7,205 nucleotides of DNA from Cyanobacteria bacterium HKST-UBA02 (GTDB taxonomy: Bacteria; Cyanobacteriota; Vampirovibrionia; Obscuribacterales; Obscuribacteraceae): positions 1-7,205 of the forward strand of contig JAGQHH010000199.1 in assembly GCA_020431945.1 (NCBI GenBank), written 5' to 3'. Shown one piece after another: positions 1 through 6,368 of this stretch. How positions within the stretch are numbered: position 1 is the first letter of the stretch; every line of letters begins with the position of its first letter. Below the pieces are notes generated by a model that was given only the letters and a program-made list of their open reading frames with translations, made no database searches and was not told the origin of the DNA. Both the position numbers and the translations under genes were made by a program.

Positions 1-1759
1 CAGGCGGGCTCTTGAATGCCACCACGCGCTTTGCGTCCTCGCCTTCGCGCTCCAGGAACTCTGCCACATCCATGAGAGCGAAACGCCGCCAGCCCTGGGC
101 ACCCATGAGCAAGTCCGTGGCAAGCGGAGCTTTCGGATTCGACTTGTCCAGATACACATGAGCATCGGCAAGATCTTTCACTTCGGGCTCGAGATAGACC
201 ATCACCGGCAGGTGTGGTGCTTGCTCGCGCTTTTCGATCATCTCCAGGACGCTGTCATCGGTGACGGTCAAACCAACCATAGTGGCTACAGGATTGCCAT
301 TATCATCGGTGGCTTTGACAGTGACCTTGGCATTGTCCCCGGGGACATAGGATTTCTTCTCGGCTTTGATGCTGAGCTTCACTTGCTTTGCCGGCTCCCG
401 GAAGATCAGGCGCTCGGCAAGGGGCGTCCCGGCACTGTCGTAAGCTGTGACAGTGAGAACGCCGTCCACATCGGCAGGGATATCGAACGATATTGATTTG
501 AGGTTGGCACCACCATCGAGATCGATCTTTTTGTCCGCGAGCTGAACTTCGCGCTTCGCGATTCCGACCCGAACCGCCTTTTCAGATCCACCGATTTTCA
601 CGGTCACCGGCTCATTCTTGCCATAGACTTCTCTGTCAGCACGGATGATAGCGCCGCGGCTCTTCACCGCCGGTAGAGGATATGTGGTTTTGATACCGGC
701 AGGCTCGGCAATGCTGAGGAAATATTCCTCGCCCTGCTCGGGCACGAACTCGAACCGCCCGCGCCCTTCGTGCTCGGTGCGGAAATCAGCCACTTTCGAA
801 GCAGAAGATCCGCGCTTGACCATGACACTGCCAGCCAGATCGGCAGGCTTGCCGTTGGGCTGATTGGCCTGGACATAGACCCGATTTTTATAGCCAGCGA
901 CCAGATCGCCGCCCTCGGGAAAGAGTTGGAGATCCACCGTCTGCAAAAGAATCGGAATAGTCTTGGTAGCGGTCTCCACCACGCCGCCGTCTTCGATGAC
1001 GAGAGCCAGGGTGCCTTCACCACGAGGGATGTCCGCGGGCAGATCGAAGCTCACCCGGCAGAGTCCCTTGCTATCGACGGTCGAGACACCGCCGTCCACG
1101 GTCATACCGTCCACCCGGGCGGTGACTGTCACTCTGGCACCTTCCGGGACACCGCCCTCGGCACGTTTCACATCGAGAGTAGCGTTGACTTTCTCGCCCG
1201 GTCCGTAGCCGTCCCTGAGGAAAGTGATCTGGGACTTGAGCCGGGGAGCCCGGTAAGCGCGGATATCGAACTTGCGCGTGGCCGGCGCATAGCCGGTCAT
1301 AGGATAAGAAGCGTGCAGGGTGTACTCGCCGCCGGCCTGACCGTCGGGCACTTCCCAGGCGAAGCCCCAGACTCCGTTGTCGGTGTTGCACATTCCGGAG
1401 GTGATGGTGTCTCCTTTCGGCCCCTTGATCTCGATGGTGGCGGCGACCGTGCTCTTGATCGGTTTGTGACCTGCTGCATCGAGCATCACTCCCCGGGCGT
1501 ATACCTTTTCACCAGCCTTATAAATCGGCTTGTCGGTGCTCACCATGGTGAGATAGCGCTCGGCGCCTCCAAGGCTCTCGGAAGTCGCTCTTGTCGACTT
1601 TGAATTCGACTTCTCTTTAGCCCCGGTCTTTCCGGCAGTGGCCGGTGTCTTGCCGGTCCCGGCGGCTCCCGCCTGCATGCCGGGCAGATTCTGACCGAAT
1701 GCCAGAAAAGACCCTACAAGCGCCACAGCAATACCTTCTCGAATGTATGGGCGAGACAT
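1..1759 (-). CDS. Alpha-2-macroglobulin-like MG2-domain protein, secreted (N-terminal 586 residues; runs off left edge)
   Basis: This is the N-terminal part of a large secreted macroglobulin-type protein. Members of this family are thought to act as periplasmic or surface-tethered protease traps beside the peptidoglycan machinery. The ATG at 1759 has a GGAGAG Shine-Dalgarno sequence 5 nt upstream. Residues 1-30 look like a signal peptide: basic MSRPYIR, then hydrophobic IAVALVGSFLAFG. No lipobox cysteine is visible, so it is probably not a lipoprotein. A Gly/Ala/Thr/Lys/Ser-rich linker (about 30-65) leads into a series of beta-sandwich MG domains. The MG2 signature is at 74-90 (STDKPIYKAGEKVYARG), and further MG-like units lie at about 173-268, 276-368 and 370-455. 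Residues 459-507 (LSIKAEKKSYVPGDNAKVTV, then GLTVTDDSVLEM) resemble the bait-region/A2M_N_2 domain, and GWRRF is at 556-560. The frame stays open to base 1. The diagnostic thioester motif (CxEQ) would lie beyond the left edge, so whether it is a true thioester trap is unknown. It is preceded by a 158-bp leader. Confidence 0.88.
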   Translation of the reverse strand, partial: MSRPYIREGIAVALVGSFLAFGQNLPGMQAGAAGTGKTPATAGKTGAKEKSNSKSTRATSESLGGAERYLTMVSTDKPIYKAGEKVYARGVMLDAAGHKPIKSTVAATIEIKGPKGDTITSGMCNTDNGVWGFAWEVPDGQAGGEYTLHASYPMTGYAPATRKFDIRAYRAPRLKSQITFLRDGYGPGEKVNATLDVKRAEGGVPEGARVTVTARVDGMTVDGGVSTVDSKGLCRVSFDLPADIPRGEGTLALVIEDGGVVETATKTIPILLQTVDLQLFPEGGDLVAGYKNRVYVQANQPNGKPADLAGSVMVKRGSSASKVADFRTEHEGRGRFEFVPEQGEEYFLSIAEPAGIKTTYPLPAVKSRGAIIRADREVYGKNEPVTVKIGGSEKAVRVGIAKREVQLADKKIDLDGGANLKSISFDIPADVDGVLTVTAYDSAGTPLAERLIFREPAKQVKLSIKAEKKSYVPGDNAKVTVKATDDNGNPVATMVGLTVTDDSVLEMIEKREQAPHLPVMVYLEPEVKDLADAHVYLDKSNPKAPLATDLLMGAQGWRRFALMDVAEFLEREGEDAKRVVAFKSPP

Positions 1760-1764
1760 ATGCA

Positions 1765-1770
1765 CTCTCC
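1765..1770 (-). promoter_or_regulatory. Shine-Dalgarno sequence of the macroglobulin gene
   Basis: GGAGAG lies 5 nt before the ATG at 1759. This supports that start over other in-frame possibilities. Confidence 0.7.
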
Positions 1771-1804
1771 TTGACTTCGCCAACGTCCTTCTGGCAATTT
1801 AGCG

Positions 1805-1827
1805 CCGATCCTAACAAAATGGATCGG
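1805..1827. repeat. Inverted repeat in the macroglobulin leader (proximal)
   Basis: CCGATCC and GGATCGG form a perfect 7-bp inverted repeat around a 9-base AT-rich loop. It lies 46-68 bp upstream of the macroglobulin start codon. No T-run follows on either strand, so it is not a standard intrinsic terminator. It may be an mRNA hairpin or a protein-binding site. It shares three bases (1825-1827) with the adjacent inverted repeat. Confidence 0.5.
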
Positions 1828-1850
1828 GGTTATTCATGGAATTCACCCCG
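1825..1850. repeat. Inverted repeat in the macroglobulin leader (distal)
   Basis: CGGGGT and ACCCCG form a 6-bp GC-rich stem. Inside it, ATTC and GAAT can form a second 4-bp stem around ATG (1832-1842). In minus-strand RNA this hairpin comes first. It is followed by a weak, interrupted T-rich stretch (ATTTTGTT) a few bases later, so it could be a poor terminator for the upstream gene. It and the 1805-1827 hairpin cannot both form completely. Confidence 0.45.
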
Positions 1851-1917
1851 GCTGTCCTCTAGAAAGACTTCTCCAAGATTAAGGCAAATTCGGGCAAAAT
1901 ACCTGCCGACAGGACTT

Positions 1918-2382
1918 TTACGGCGAAGCGCTCCCCTCGGCATCCACCCGCCTATCGAAGTCACGCTTGAAAAACCACTCGATCGAGCTTATATCGTCAC
2001 ACTCATCCAGACACCGGTGAACAAGCTTCGGAACTTCTTCATTTATATTGCGATTCCGGCGGCCTATAATGCTGGCAAAAAAGCCGACCGCCTTCTCGAT
2101 CCAGGCGGTCCAGAGATCAGGCTCGTTCTCGTCACCGGGACGTAATCCACAAACGAAGCAATACTTCTCGTTATCGAAGTCGAAGTTGAAATACCAGCCG
2201 AAGTCTTCACTGCCCGGCTCAGAATCGCATGCGAAACCGCGCCTGGTCAGCTCCTCGATCATCCAGCCGCAGAGCTCTCGTCCCGGCATCTCCGGCTCCT
2301 CGCCTTCGCGCTCAGCGGCATCAAGAACAGGCACGAATTTCGACGCCTGGAAAGTCACTACAGTTCTGATGCCATCACTCAT
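1918..2382 (-). CDS. Small acidic protein of unknown function, 154 aa
   Basis: I do not recognise a named family with certainty. It is a soluble, acidic protein with no signal peptide or membrane segment, so it is probably cytoplasmic. The middle is rich in aromatic and acidic residues (EDFGWYFNFDFDNEKYCFVCG, in two parts: EDFGWYFNFD at 59-68 and FDNEKYCFVCG at 69-79), followed by DLWTAWIEKAVGFF and a C-terminal helical part ending SSIEWFFKRDF. This layout (G-x-x-L-x-x-W-hydrophobic helix, a DFGW motif, a beta-hairpin with aromatic residues, a final helix with IxW) recalls widespread small bacterial proteins of unknown role, some annotated as immunity-like; that link is an impression only. 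The start is ATG 2382, with AGGA 4 nt upstream overlapping the previous gene's TAG. The gene begins 6 bp after the secreted two-lobed protein and is almost certainly co-transcribed with it. Confidence 0.75.
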   Translation of the reverse strand: MSDGIRTVVTFQASKFVPVLDAAEREGEEPEMPGRELCGWMIEELTRRGFACDSEPGSEDFGWYFNFDFDNEKYCFVCGLRPGDENEPDLWTAWIEKAVGFFASIIGRRNRNINEEVPKLVHRCLDECDDISSIEWFFKRDFDRRVDAEGSASP

Positions 2383-2388
2383 GATGTC

Positions 2389-3369
2389 CTACCGCAAAGC
2401 GAACGTTTCGCTCATGGCTTTGAAGGCGGGCTCGAACTTATCTTTCTGAGAATCTGCCACCATTCCCACATGGATAAAGTAAGACTTCTCACCGAAAAGA
2501 ATCACCTGATAAACATACATCTTGTCGTCGGTGCGGCTGTCTTTCCCCTGTGCCGCTATGACATAGCCTTCGAGACCGGCATATTTCACCGGCTCCACCG
2601 AATCGGCGCTGGCCTCTTTCACGCCTTGTGTTTGACCGAGCCGCTCGAGACAGAACTCTTTCCTCCCGGACATCTGAGGCTGGAAGAAAGATTCACCGAC
2701 AATATAAACAGGCTCCTCCGGCTTTGTAGCGGGAAATTTGCCGTCTTGTGTGAACAGAAGCGTGTTCTGCAATCTTCTGGCAAGCTTGAAAGGAGCCTTC
2801 GCTTCCACGGAGAAATTGAGATTCTCCATCACATCGACTTTCGATGACTGATCCCAGGTCACGCTCGATACACATTCTTTGAGCCGGTCGGACAGCTCAT
2901 CGCTAAACTCTTCCGGAAATACCGCCACCACCAGAACAGTCTCTTCCGGGCTGCCGAAGACCATGATCCATTTCTTGAAGACGGCTTGCTTCGCCTCCAC
3001 CAGGACACCCTTGCATCCGGAGACCTGGACATCCTCCTTGCTAAGCATGTTCATGCCTTTGAGAGCGAGCCTGTCCTCGGTGAACCCCTCGAGGATCTTG
3101 TCTATGGGTGCAGGCATCTCGGTCACCATGACCGATGCTGACATGTCTTTCAATATATAGCCATTGAAAGAAGGAGCTTGCTCGAAGCCCTCCGGCTTCA
3201 CCAGGCTTACCCTGGTGCCTTTTACCCGCGCTGCTGACTCGGTCGTGCCCCCGGATGTGCTATCGATCTGGCTATCAATCTGGCCATCGGGCTGAGCCAA
3301 TACCACAGGCGAAACAAAAGATAGAGCGGCTGCGGTGGTAAGAAAAAGCAGAGTCTTGAGGCTGGTCAT
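2389..3369 (-). CDS. Secreted two-lobed protein, PsbP/DUF1795-like fold suspected, 326 aa
   Basis: This is an exported protein with a clear signal peptide (MTSLKTLLFLTTAAALSFVSPVVLA, cleavage likely after A25 before QPDG), followed by a low-complexity linker containing a QIDSQIDS repeat. The mature part appears to be an internal duplication. Lobe 1 is at about 51-173 and lobe 2 at about 181-326. Each ends with a glycine-containing strand (SGCKGVLVEA in lobe 1, YAGLEGYVIAA in lobe 2), then a lysine-rich hairpin, a strand pair around FG (VFGSPEETVLVVAV, LFGEKSYFIHV) and a terminal helix leading to SSVTW or SETF. This order resembles PsbP/Mog1/DUF1795-type alpha-beta lobes, but the family assignment is by eye only. 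The start ATG 3369 has GGAG 8 nt upstream. It lies 32 bp after the CPBP protein gene and 6 bp before the small acidic protein gene. Function is unknown; a periplasmic location is expected. Confidence 0.8.
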   Translation of the reverse strand: MTSLKTLLFLTTAAALSFVSPVVLAQPDGQIDSQIDSTSGGTTESAARVKGTRVSLVKPEGFEQAPSFNGYILKDMSASVMVTEMPAPIDKILEGFTEDRLALKGMNMLSKEDVQVSGCKGVLVEAKQAVFKKWIMVFGSPEETVLVVAVFPEEFSDELSDRLKECVSSVTWDQSSKVDVMENLNFSVEAKAPFKLARRLQNTLLFTQDGKFPATKPEEPVYIVGESFFQPQMSGRKEFCLERLGQTQGVKEASADSVEPVKYAGLEGYVIAAQGKDSRTDDKMYVYQVILFGEKSYFIHVGMVADSQKDKFEPAFKAMSETFALR

Positions 3370-3377
3370 CTGGTCTA

Positions 3378-3381
3378 CTCC
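3378..3381 (-). promoter_or_regulatory. Shine-Dalgarno sequence of the two-lobed secreted protein
   Basis: GGAG lies 8 nt before the ATG at 3369 and supports the start that gives an intact signal peptide. Confidence 0.6.
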
Positions 3382-3401
3382 GAAAAATCAAAGTTTAGCA
3401 C

Positions 3402-4133
3402 TCAGAGAACCCCGGGATATCTTCGGAACAGATCAAGCAGAAGCACGATAACAGCCAGGTCGGTGAAAAGACCGTGGGTGAGGGCGGTGGTCAGTATGGA
3501 GCCGCTGCGCCGGTAGACCAGAGCCAGGAAGATGCCATAGAGCGCCAGCTTGAATGTCGCCAGCTCCGCGAAGCCCGGGAAAAGAACCAGACGGAAGATC
3601 CAGTAGTGAAAAAAGGCATAGGCGAGGGAAGACCAGATGAGGCCGAAGTGCTTCATCGGATGCGGCATCGCATCGAGCTTGTTGAGGACGCAGCCTCGCC
3701 AGTAGAGCTCCTCCACCAGCGGATTTACCAGAATGACATAGAGGCTCAGGGGCCAGAAGATCTCCTTGCAATAACCGAGACGGATCAGAAGAGCCAGCAC
3801 CGCATCGTTCGAAAGCAAAATCGGTCCGAGGATCTCATAGACCAGAAGAGCCAGGACAGAGAATGCTATCGCTCCAAGCAGAATGAAAAGAACACCGCGG
3901 CGGCTGGGAAGCTTCCAGGTATCGAGCCAGTGTTTGCGAGAAAGATAAATCGTCGGTGCCAGGCAAAGACCGTGATAGAAAACGAAAGTCCAGACCACGT
4001 TTTTGATCACATAAAGACCGAGCCACATGGAGAGGCTCGGCATCAAGGTCCAGGAAAGAAAGGCGAGTAGACCGGCAAGCCCGGCGGCAGAGCTGCCGTC
4101 GCCACTTCTATCGCCGGTATCGAATGGTCCCAT
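3402..4133 (-). CDS. CPBP-family intramembrane glutamic endopeptidase (CAAX-protease/Abi-like), 243 aa
   Basis: This is a polytopic membrane protein with the conserved motifs of the CPBP family, which includes eukaryotic Rce1 and bacterial Abi-type proteins. Motif 1 is EELYWRG (E141, E142, R146), following NPLV. Motif 2 is FFHYW with H176. Motif 3 is ALTHGLFTD with H220. In many members the fourth position after this histidine is Asn or Asp; here it is T224, with D225 next to it, so motif 3 is slightly atypical. The glutamates and both histidines expected for catalysis are present. About six to eight hydrophobic segments are visible (for example 17-30, 35-63, 81-105, 125-138, 163-186 and 190-206). 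The start ATG 4133 lies 18 bp after the cytidylyltransferase stop and has no good Shine-Dalgarno sequence, so M31 or M36 might be used instead. The substrate is unknown; bacterial members act in bacteriocin self-immunity, peptide processing or membrane protein scaffolding. Confidence 0.85.
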   Translation of the reverse strand: MGPFDTGDRSGDGSSAAGLAGLLAFLSWTLMPSLSMWLGLYVIKNVVWTFVFYHGLCLAPTIYLSRKHWLDTWKLPSRRGVLFILLGAIAFSVLALLVYEILGPILLSNDAVLALLIRLGYCKEIFWPLSLYVILVNPLVEELYWRGCVLNKLDAMPHPMKHFGLIWSSLAYAFFHYWIFRLVLFPGFAELATFKLALYGIFLALVYRRSGSILTTALTHGLFTDLAVIVLLLDLFRRYPGVL

Positions 4134-4151
4134 AGTCTGTAAAAATATACC

Positions 4152-5111
4152 TCAAGAAAGGAGGTAGTGGCAGATGTGGAAAAATACCGGGGCGGCAAAG
4201 CAGATCGAGTCCACCCTGTCGAGAACACCGCCATGTCCGGGAAGAATGGCGCTGTAATCTTTGATGCCCTGGTCTCGCTTGATCGCCGAGAGGACCAGAT
4301 CTCCTCCGGTACCCAGGACTGCCATCAAAGTCGCGATTGCACCGGCGGTGGCAGGATCGAAGGGTGTCAGCCAGTGACAGGCGGCGCCGACGAGACCAGC
4401 CAGGATCACACCACCGGCGAAGCCTTCCACTGTCTTGCCCGGGCTCACCGAAGGGGAAAGCTGATGGCGACCGAAGAGCCTGCCCACCGTGTACTGGAGG
4501 ACATCGGAGAACTGTACCACTAACATGAAAAAGCAGAGAAGCTTCATGGCACCGGCCGACCCCGCATAGCCACCAGCCGGCTCGAGAGTGAGAATCGCCG
4601 GAGCGTAGCTAATCAGATAGATACAGAGCAGAATACACCAGTTGAGCCTGGCGACTCGCGAGAGATACTCGCGATTGTCTCCGCGCAGAGCCGAAAGCAA
4701 CGGGATGGCGAGAAGCGCCACCACCGGAATGAAAAGAGTAAACAAACCGAACCAGTTCATCGCTACGAAAAAGTATTGCAGTGGCAAAACCACCCAGAAG
4801 ACCGCCAGAAGACACGGGTGATCGGCTCTGCTGGTCTGACTGATCGACAAAAACTCTCGCAGAGCAAGCAAAGAAGTGACGGCGAAAAGTGTAATGGTAG
4901 CGAGCTTGCCCACCATGAGACTGACGGCGAAGAGACTGATTAGAACCCACCAGGTCTTGTTTCGCTCGTTGAGATTGGCGACGATCTCCTTCTGCTTCTC
5001 TCCGTTGACCCTGAGTCGCAAGATAAGACCGACTGCGGTGCTACTGCTCACCACTGCCAGAAAGATGGCGATTACTTTCAATAACCCCTGATCGATCATT
5101 ACTGCGTTCAT
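4152..5111 (-). CDS. cdsA: CdsA-family phosphatidate cytidylyltransferase (CDP-diacylglycerol synthase), 319 aa
   Basis: It transfers CMP from CTP to phosphatidate to give CDP-diacylglycerol in the inner membrane. The full CdsA signature is intact at the C-terminus, at residues 275-301 counted from the chosen start: SAIKRDQGIKD (S275, K278, R279, K284, D285), then LPGHGGVLDRVDS (H293, G294, G295, D298, R299, D301). Upstream is the typical FSDVLQYTVGRLFGR segment followed by SPSVSPGKTVEG. About eight hydrophobic segments precede and surround these motifs. I chose ATG 5111 because it forms an ATGA overlap with the acyltransferase stop and has GGAGAGG 11 nt upstream. A longer start at GTG 5123 exists but has no spacing for a ribosome site. 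It is somewhat longer than a typical housekeeping CdsA. Given its neighbours, it is more likely the YnbB-like partner of the cassette than necessarily the cell's only CdsA; this is inference. Confidence 0.92.
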   Translation of the reverse strand: MNAVMIDQGLLKVIAIFLAVVSSSTAVGLILRLRVNGEKQKEIVANLNERNKTWWVLISLFAVSLMVGKLATITLFAVTSLLALREFLSISQTSRADHPCLLAVFWVVLPLQYFFVAMNWFGLFTLFIPVVALLAIPLLSALRGDNREYLSRVARLNWCILLCIYLISYAPAILTLEPAGGYAGSAGAMKLLCFFMLVVQFSDVLQYTVGRLFGRHQLSPSVSPGKTVEGFAGGVILAGLVGAACHWLTPFDPATAGAIATLMAVLGTGGDLVLSAIKRDQGIKDYSAILPGHGGVLDRVDSICFAAPVFFHICHYLLS

Positions 5112-5755
5112 GCTGCTCGGCACCTCTCCAGCTCTTGCCTGGCGCGGGCTACGAAATCACCTTTGCTCTCGCCGGGCATCAATCTCATGGGGGTCCCGAA
5201 GCTCACCGAGCAGATAAGAGGAATCGGCAGAGATTGTCCCTTCGGCAGGGCTCTGTTGGCATTATGTATGAACGCCGGGACCAGCTCGATATCGGGTCGG
5301 CGCCTGGCAATATGATAGAGACCGCTCTTCAGCTCGGCGATCTCGGGGCCTTCGGAGCGACCGCCCTCCGGAAAGATAATCACCGAATGACCTCTATCGA
5401 GCTCTTCGATAACCAGGGTAATGGGATTGTTGTCTCTCGAGATATCATGCCTTTCGATCATGATGGCGTGAAATAGATGGCCCGCCACCCAGCGACGAAA
5501 GACATTGCTGCACCAGTAATCGGCGGCGGCAGCAGCTACGGTATTGCGTCGCAACTCCACCGGAAGCACCGACCATAGAAGTAAGAAATCGAGATGGCTC
5601 GTATGGTTGGAAAAATAGATCCTGGGCTTCTCCTGGCTCGCGACATCCGGGCAGGTCTCGGTCAAACCGAAGACTCGCCGGGCGATACCAGCCGACAGCT
5701 CGGTCAGGTGCCGCCCTCGAGAGAACGAACCAGTCTCGATCCTCTGCGAATACAT
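5108..5755 (-). CDS. PlsC-type lysophospholipid (1-acylglycerol-3-phosphate) acyltransferase, 215 aa
   Basis: It probably acylates lysophosphatidate or a related acceptor to make phosphatidate at the inner membrane face. The HX4D catalytic motif is NHTSHLDF (H51 to D56). The acceptor-phosphate-binding block is FPEGGRSEG (128-136), and block IV is LVPAFI (158-163). The segment GLYHIARRRPD (145-155) and the C-terminal CSVSFGTPM (182-190) fit the family. No transmembrane helix is obvious, so it is probably a peripheral membrane enzyme. The ATG at 5755 is supported by GGAGGTG 7 nt upstream, although this places the first 17 codons inside the end of the upstream gene (52-bp overlap). Its stop overlaps the cdsA-like start as ATGA. 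Physiological acyl acceptor and donor (acyl-ACP or acyl-CoA) cannot be told from sequence. It is positioned like E. coli ynbC, but its motifs are clearly PlsC-type. Confidence 0.9.
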   Translation of the reverse strand: MYSQRIETGSFSRGRHLTELSAGIARRVFGLTETCPDVASQEKPRIYFSNHTSHLDFLLLWSVLPVELRRNTVAAAAADYWCSNVFRRWVAGHLFHAIMIERHDISRDNNPITLVIEELDRGHSVIIFPEGGRSEGPEIAELKSGLYHIARRRPDIELVPAFIHNANRALPKGQSLPIPLICSVSFGTPMRLMPGESKGDFVARARQELERCRAA

Positions 5756-6366
5756 GTCATGACACCTCCGAGAAAAACTATTACCAGAGATACGAAAAGT
5801 GTTTTATAGAAGCCGAATACCATAAGCTCGACTCCCGAGAGAAGACAGCCTGTTGCTATGACGAGCATGCGATGTTGCTTGGCCATCGGTCCACCGAAGT
5901 CTTGATCGAGACCACTGGCAGCTCCGAAGATTCTGATGTATGCCGTCATGGCAGCTACAAGCGCCGAGGCCCAGCCCAGAGAATGGCCCAGAGCTCCAGC
6001 ACCGCAGGCGAAACCACAACAGACAAAGATCACACTGTCCGAGATTCGATCCGGGAAGTCGTTGAAAAAGGACCCGGACGGCGTGGCATGGCCTCCCTCC
6101 ACCGCCATGATTCCGTCCAGGAGGTTGCAGGCGAGCCTGGCGCCGATACAAACAGCCGATAGTAAAAGAAGCAGGACTGCCTCGAGATTATCGACAGAAG
6201 GAGCGAAAAGCATACACAAGCCGGCAGCCGCAGAGAACAATACGCTGCCTATGGACACTGCGTTGGGGCTTACACCGAGGCCCAGGAGAGTTCTGGCTGC
6301 GGCTTGGGCAAGAGTGCTGGATCGACCGATTACGGGACGTCGCTGTTCTGTGGCGGGGCTTTTCAT
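5704..6366 (-). CDS. CDP-alcohol phosphatidyltransferase family protein with variant active-site motif, 220 aa
   Basis: This is a polytopic inner-membrane enzyme that would move the phosphatidyl group of CDP-diacylglycerol to an alcohol, releasing CMP. Five to six hydrophobic segments are visible. The family motif D-x2-D-G-x2-A-R-x8-G-x3-D-x3-D is present with exact spacing at residues 81-106, but with substitutions: N81 for the first Asp, V89 for Arg and N102 for the third Asp. D84, G85, A88, G98 and D106 are kept, followed by RISD (107-110). I recall the same N-x2-DG-x2-AVEGG form from a widespread subgroup, so it is probably a functional variant and not decay. SPNAVSIGS (33-41) matches the usual N-terminal family sequence. 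Start ATG 6366 is forced by an upstream in-frame TAG; no Shine-Dalgarno sequence is visible, and a palindrome occupies that place. First gene of the phospholipid cassette, comparable to ynbA. The alcohol substrate is unknown. Confidence 0.87.
   Translation of the reverse strand: MKSPATEQRRPVIGRSSTLAQAAARTLLGLGVSPNAVSIGSVLFSAAAGLCMLFAPSVDNLEAVLLLLLSAVCIGARLACNLLDGIMAVEGGHATPSGSFFNDFPDRISDSVIFVCCGFACGAGALGHSLGWASALVAAMTAYIRIFGAASGLDQDFGGPMAKQHRMLVIATGCLLSGVELMVFGFYKTLFVSLVIVFLGGVMTCIRRGSRLVRSLEGGT
5763..5769 (-). promoter_or_regulatory. Strong Shine-Dalgarno sequence embedded in the upstream gene
   Basis: GGAGGTG lies 7 nt before the acyltransferase ATG at 5755, inside the last codons of the CDP-alcohol phosphatidyltransferase gene. 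It is the best ribosome site in the window and decides the start that creates a 52-bp gene overlap. Confidence 0.75.
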
Positions 6367-6368
6367 GG

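Noticed and set aside
158..496. 112-residue open frame on the plus strand
   Set aside because: It is antisense to the macroglobulin gene, whose frame stays open through the whole left edge.
770..1603. 277-residue open frame on the plus strand
   Set aside because: It lies fully antisense to the macroglobulin gene, has no recognisable domain and has low-complexity composition typical of a shadow frame in GC-rich coding DNA. The minus-strand frame shows MG2 motifs, a signal peptide and a ribosome site.
1805..1850. Intrinsic terminator between the small acidic protein and macroglobulin genes
   Set aside because: The stems are plausible, but no uninterrupted T-run follows either hairpin on either strand; recorded as inverted repeats only.
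2470..2847. 125-residue open frame on the plus strand
   Set aside because: It is antisense to the secreted two-lobed protein, which has a signal peptide and Shine-Dalgarno sequence; the plus frame is a shadow.
3474..4070. 198-residue open frame on the plus strand
   Set aside because: It is antisense to the CPBP protein, whose EELYWRG and histidine motifs are convincing. The plus frame is charged, repetitive and matches nothing.
5111..5123. Longer start (GTG 5123) for the cytidylyltransferase
   Set aside because: The GGAGAG sequence abuts GTG with no spacing, while the ATG at 5111 makes an ATGA overlap with the acyltransferase stop.
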